A stretch of 64,000 nucleotides of DNA, taken from Paramarasmius palmivorus. Taxonomy: Eukaryota > Basidiomycota > Agaricomycetes > Agaricales > Marasmiaceae. The notes under the pieces are model-generated. The model was not told the origin of the DNA. It saw only the letters and a list, made by a program, of their open reading frames with translations, and did no database searches. Within the stretch, counting starts at the first letter, position 1. Each line of letters begins with the position of its first letter. The DNA is taken from contig JAYKXP010000028.1 of the NCBI GenBank assembly GCA_037176845.1, positions 186,001 to 250,000 on the forward strand, written 5' to 3'. The position numbers and the translations under genes are program-made. This document shows, in pieces, positions 62,136-64,000 of this stretch.

Positions 62136-64000
62136 TCAAAGCTTGCTTTCCTTCTCCTTCAACCACTTTTCAAGGTCTTCAGTAGAGTGCTGTATACACA
62201 GTCAGTTATCTACTCTAGAATATTTCCATATCACAAACCTTGATGTAAGCAATTCTTGCCCGTATGCTGTCCAGACTCTGCCCTAACGAGAGCGAGTATT
62301 TTGATGTGTCCTTGCCCTAGATATCCATCATGTTACCCCGGGCGTGAGATGAATTTAGCATTTAGAGTGCTCACCTCAAAGAAGGCATTGGCATCCTTCA
62401 GGTCCTTTTCGGTCGAGAGCACCGAAAATGACGACTGCCATGTGGGCCAATGGTCAGCATGCACTTTTCCCCATCGCGGAATCCACCCACCTCGACAAGA
62501 TATTTAAGAGTATAGGTCTCTGAGAACCGTTTGTAAAACTGTCAATGTTCGGCAACAATCAATCTTTCTGTTAAACTCCACGGAAAACGAGCACCTAGAT
62601 CCCGCACCTCTGCATAGTTCTCCTTAAAGAACTCTGTAACCAGTCGCCTGGCCTTTCTGTTTGCAGTAAATCCACGGAAGAAGTAGACTACATCTTGATC
62701 TCGGGCCCCAGTCTTGGAGAGCTGGAACGTTTCCTTGATTAGGTTCTCGTCTTGGGACGCTGCCAAAGCGGTGCTAAAATAGAGGTGTGGGTTAGCTTTT
62801 ACCATACACAACTAGAGACTTCTACCCACATGGCAGAGACTCGTGCAGACGGAGTCTTTGGCTTGTCAAAGACCTTCTTGGTGGCATCGTACCTAAGGTT
62901 GGAAAGGTTGGTCACATAAGGAACTTGTGAGATAGCCAAGAAACTTACTCCGCACGCCCGCCGTATTTGACCGCCTTTGTGTGACAGGTTTAAGTGTGTA
63001 AAAAGCACCAGGATCGAATGTGTAGACGTACCGCAATGAAGGTAGCCTTTTGGAGATCTGCTGGGATTTTTGAATCATCACCAGTCTCCATAAAGTGTTT
63101 GAACCGATCCCTCAATTCGTTGATCACACTGTCCATTCGGTCAGGGACGACAATAGAAAGGTTTAACCTCGACTGCCTACCTCGTTTCCCCGGCAGCAAC
63201 AGCATTCTCAATAGCACATGTTCGTAATTGAGAAATGTCGGGGGACTCCGAGTCAGAATAGTCGTAACCAAGCTGCTTCACCAGCGGTGCAAACAATGAC
63301 TAGAAATGACAATAGTTTCAGCATTACAAGGGGCGCATGCGCATTGCGCAACAATCTCGGCGGACTTACGCGACGGAAAGCGTCAAAGCGATTAGTGATT
63401 TCTGCATGCTCCCACCAGACGGATGAAATTGAGCTTAGGCCGGATGAGATACCAGACCACGCGAGATCTAATAGTGGAGTGAGTCACTCTCGCAGAAAAG
63501 CCAACTCCAAAAGTAACACTCACACTCCTTCTCACCACGCAAGGCATCGATAAGCGTGAGTGCACTGCTAAGCTTCATCAAGGCCGCCTTGGAAAGCGCC
63601 ATCGAATCACTTATTAAACCCAACCGGTCTTCCAATGTAAATACAGAATCTGGCTTTGCAACTTCCACGGCAATCTTCTTCATAGCAGCCTCGGAGTATA
63701 AGACCCGGTCTGGAGACAAAAGCGTCATTATGAGTGCAAGAGTGGAGCGAAAACCATACTGACAGACGCCATTAGTGCCAGCGTTGAGCTTGAAAGGTTT
63801 GGAGGTATCCAAGGAATACGTCTTCTCGCGTGCATCCAGAACAGCGGCGTTATCTACGACAGCTTTACCGTTTGCGTCAACCGTGAGTATACTCAAAGGT
63901 ACATTCCTAGGAAATCATATCAACTTAATGTTCGTTCCCAGAAGGATATCTACAGACCAGACCGTCTCGTTGTCTTTTCCCTCGGCCACACCAGTCTCGA
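62136..64000 (-). CDS. M1-family aminopeptidase, C-terminal part, cut at right edge
   Basis: Cytosolic metallo-aminopeptidase of the puromycin-sensitive type (Ape2/Aap1 in yeast). Only the part after the zinc domain is in the window: VAEGKDNETVW-NVPLSILTVDANG, KLNAGTNGVCQY-DRVLYSEAA, then the helical ERAP1-like domain: FTLEDRLGLISDSMALSKAAL, INELRDRFKHFM, VRYDATKKVF-like helices, LTERLIVAEHC, FFEGKDTSKY and the end LEKWLKEKESKL at 62136. The HExxH zinc motif lies beyond the right edge and cannot be checked. Introns are short and keep frame. Confidence 0.88.

Overview
This window is nuclear DNA from a filamentous basidiomycete fungus, most likely an Agaricomycete (mushroom-forming class). Nearly every gene is split by several 45-65 nt GT-AG introns, genes are dense on both strands, and the recognisable proteins read as basidiomycete orthologues. 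The coding models below were spliced by eye from frame continuity and family alignment, so individual exon ends may be off.

Left part (1-34 kb): a compact housekeeping stretch. In order: a His-rich SAM methyltransferase (cut by the left edge), SHQ1, anthranilate synthase TRP2, mitochondrial ribosomal protein uS2m, the ribosome-associated Hsp70 SSB, replication factor C subunit Rfc2, the CAF-1 large subunit, kinetochore SPC24, an EF-hand protein, AP-3 beta, a Ser-rich two-TM protein, Serinc/TMS1, CMS1, a membrane-anchored ERI-type exonuclease, a TmpA-like membrane protein, Hikeshi/OPI10 and an Atg38/NRBF2-like protein. Several genes share divergent promoters. The RFC2/CAF-1 promoter and the SPC24 upstream region both carry the MCB box ACGCGT, which fits G1/S or mitotic regulation.

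Middle part (34.6-55.6 kb): a repeat-rich accessory island made of chimeric genes. Three tyrosine-kinase-like (TKL) kinases share one C-terminal cassette (a QLEAIL linker, a non-RD kinase domain, usually a Pro-rich tail). Their front ends look like copies of parts of other proteins: C2 from RSP5 plus Kelch repeats of the Tea1/Kel1 type (34640-38564); C2 plus the first WW domain of RSP5 (39474-42212); and ubiquitin-like domains of the USP7/Ubp15 deubiquitinase type without its protease domain (51253-54153). A fourth gene (49278-50287) carries the same USP7-type part joined to a RING finger instead of a kinase. The C2 and WW donor, an intact RSP5 (C2-WW-WW-WW-HECT), sits at the right end of the island. 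Around these lie duplicated fragments, decayed gene copies, a pseudokinase remnant, an unknown protein of about 2.2 kb gene length, and dispersed repeats. The architecture recalls integrated-decoy immune receptors of plants, but here around ubiquitin-pathway and polarity proteins; that functional reading is inference only.

Right part (55.7-64 kb): housekeeping order resumes with a basidiomycete protein of unknown function, RSP5, the mRNA cap methyltransferase ABD1 and an M1 aminopeptidase cut by the right edge.
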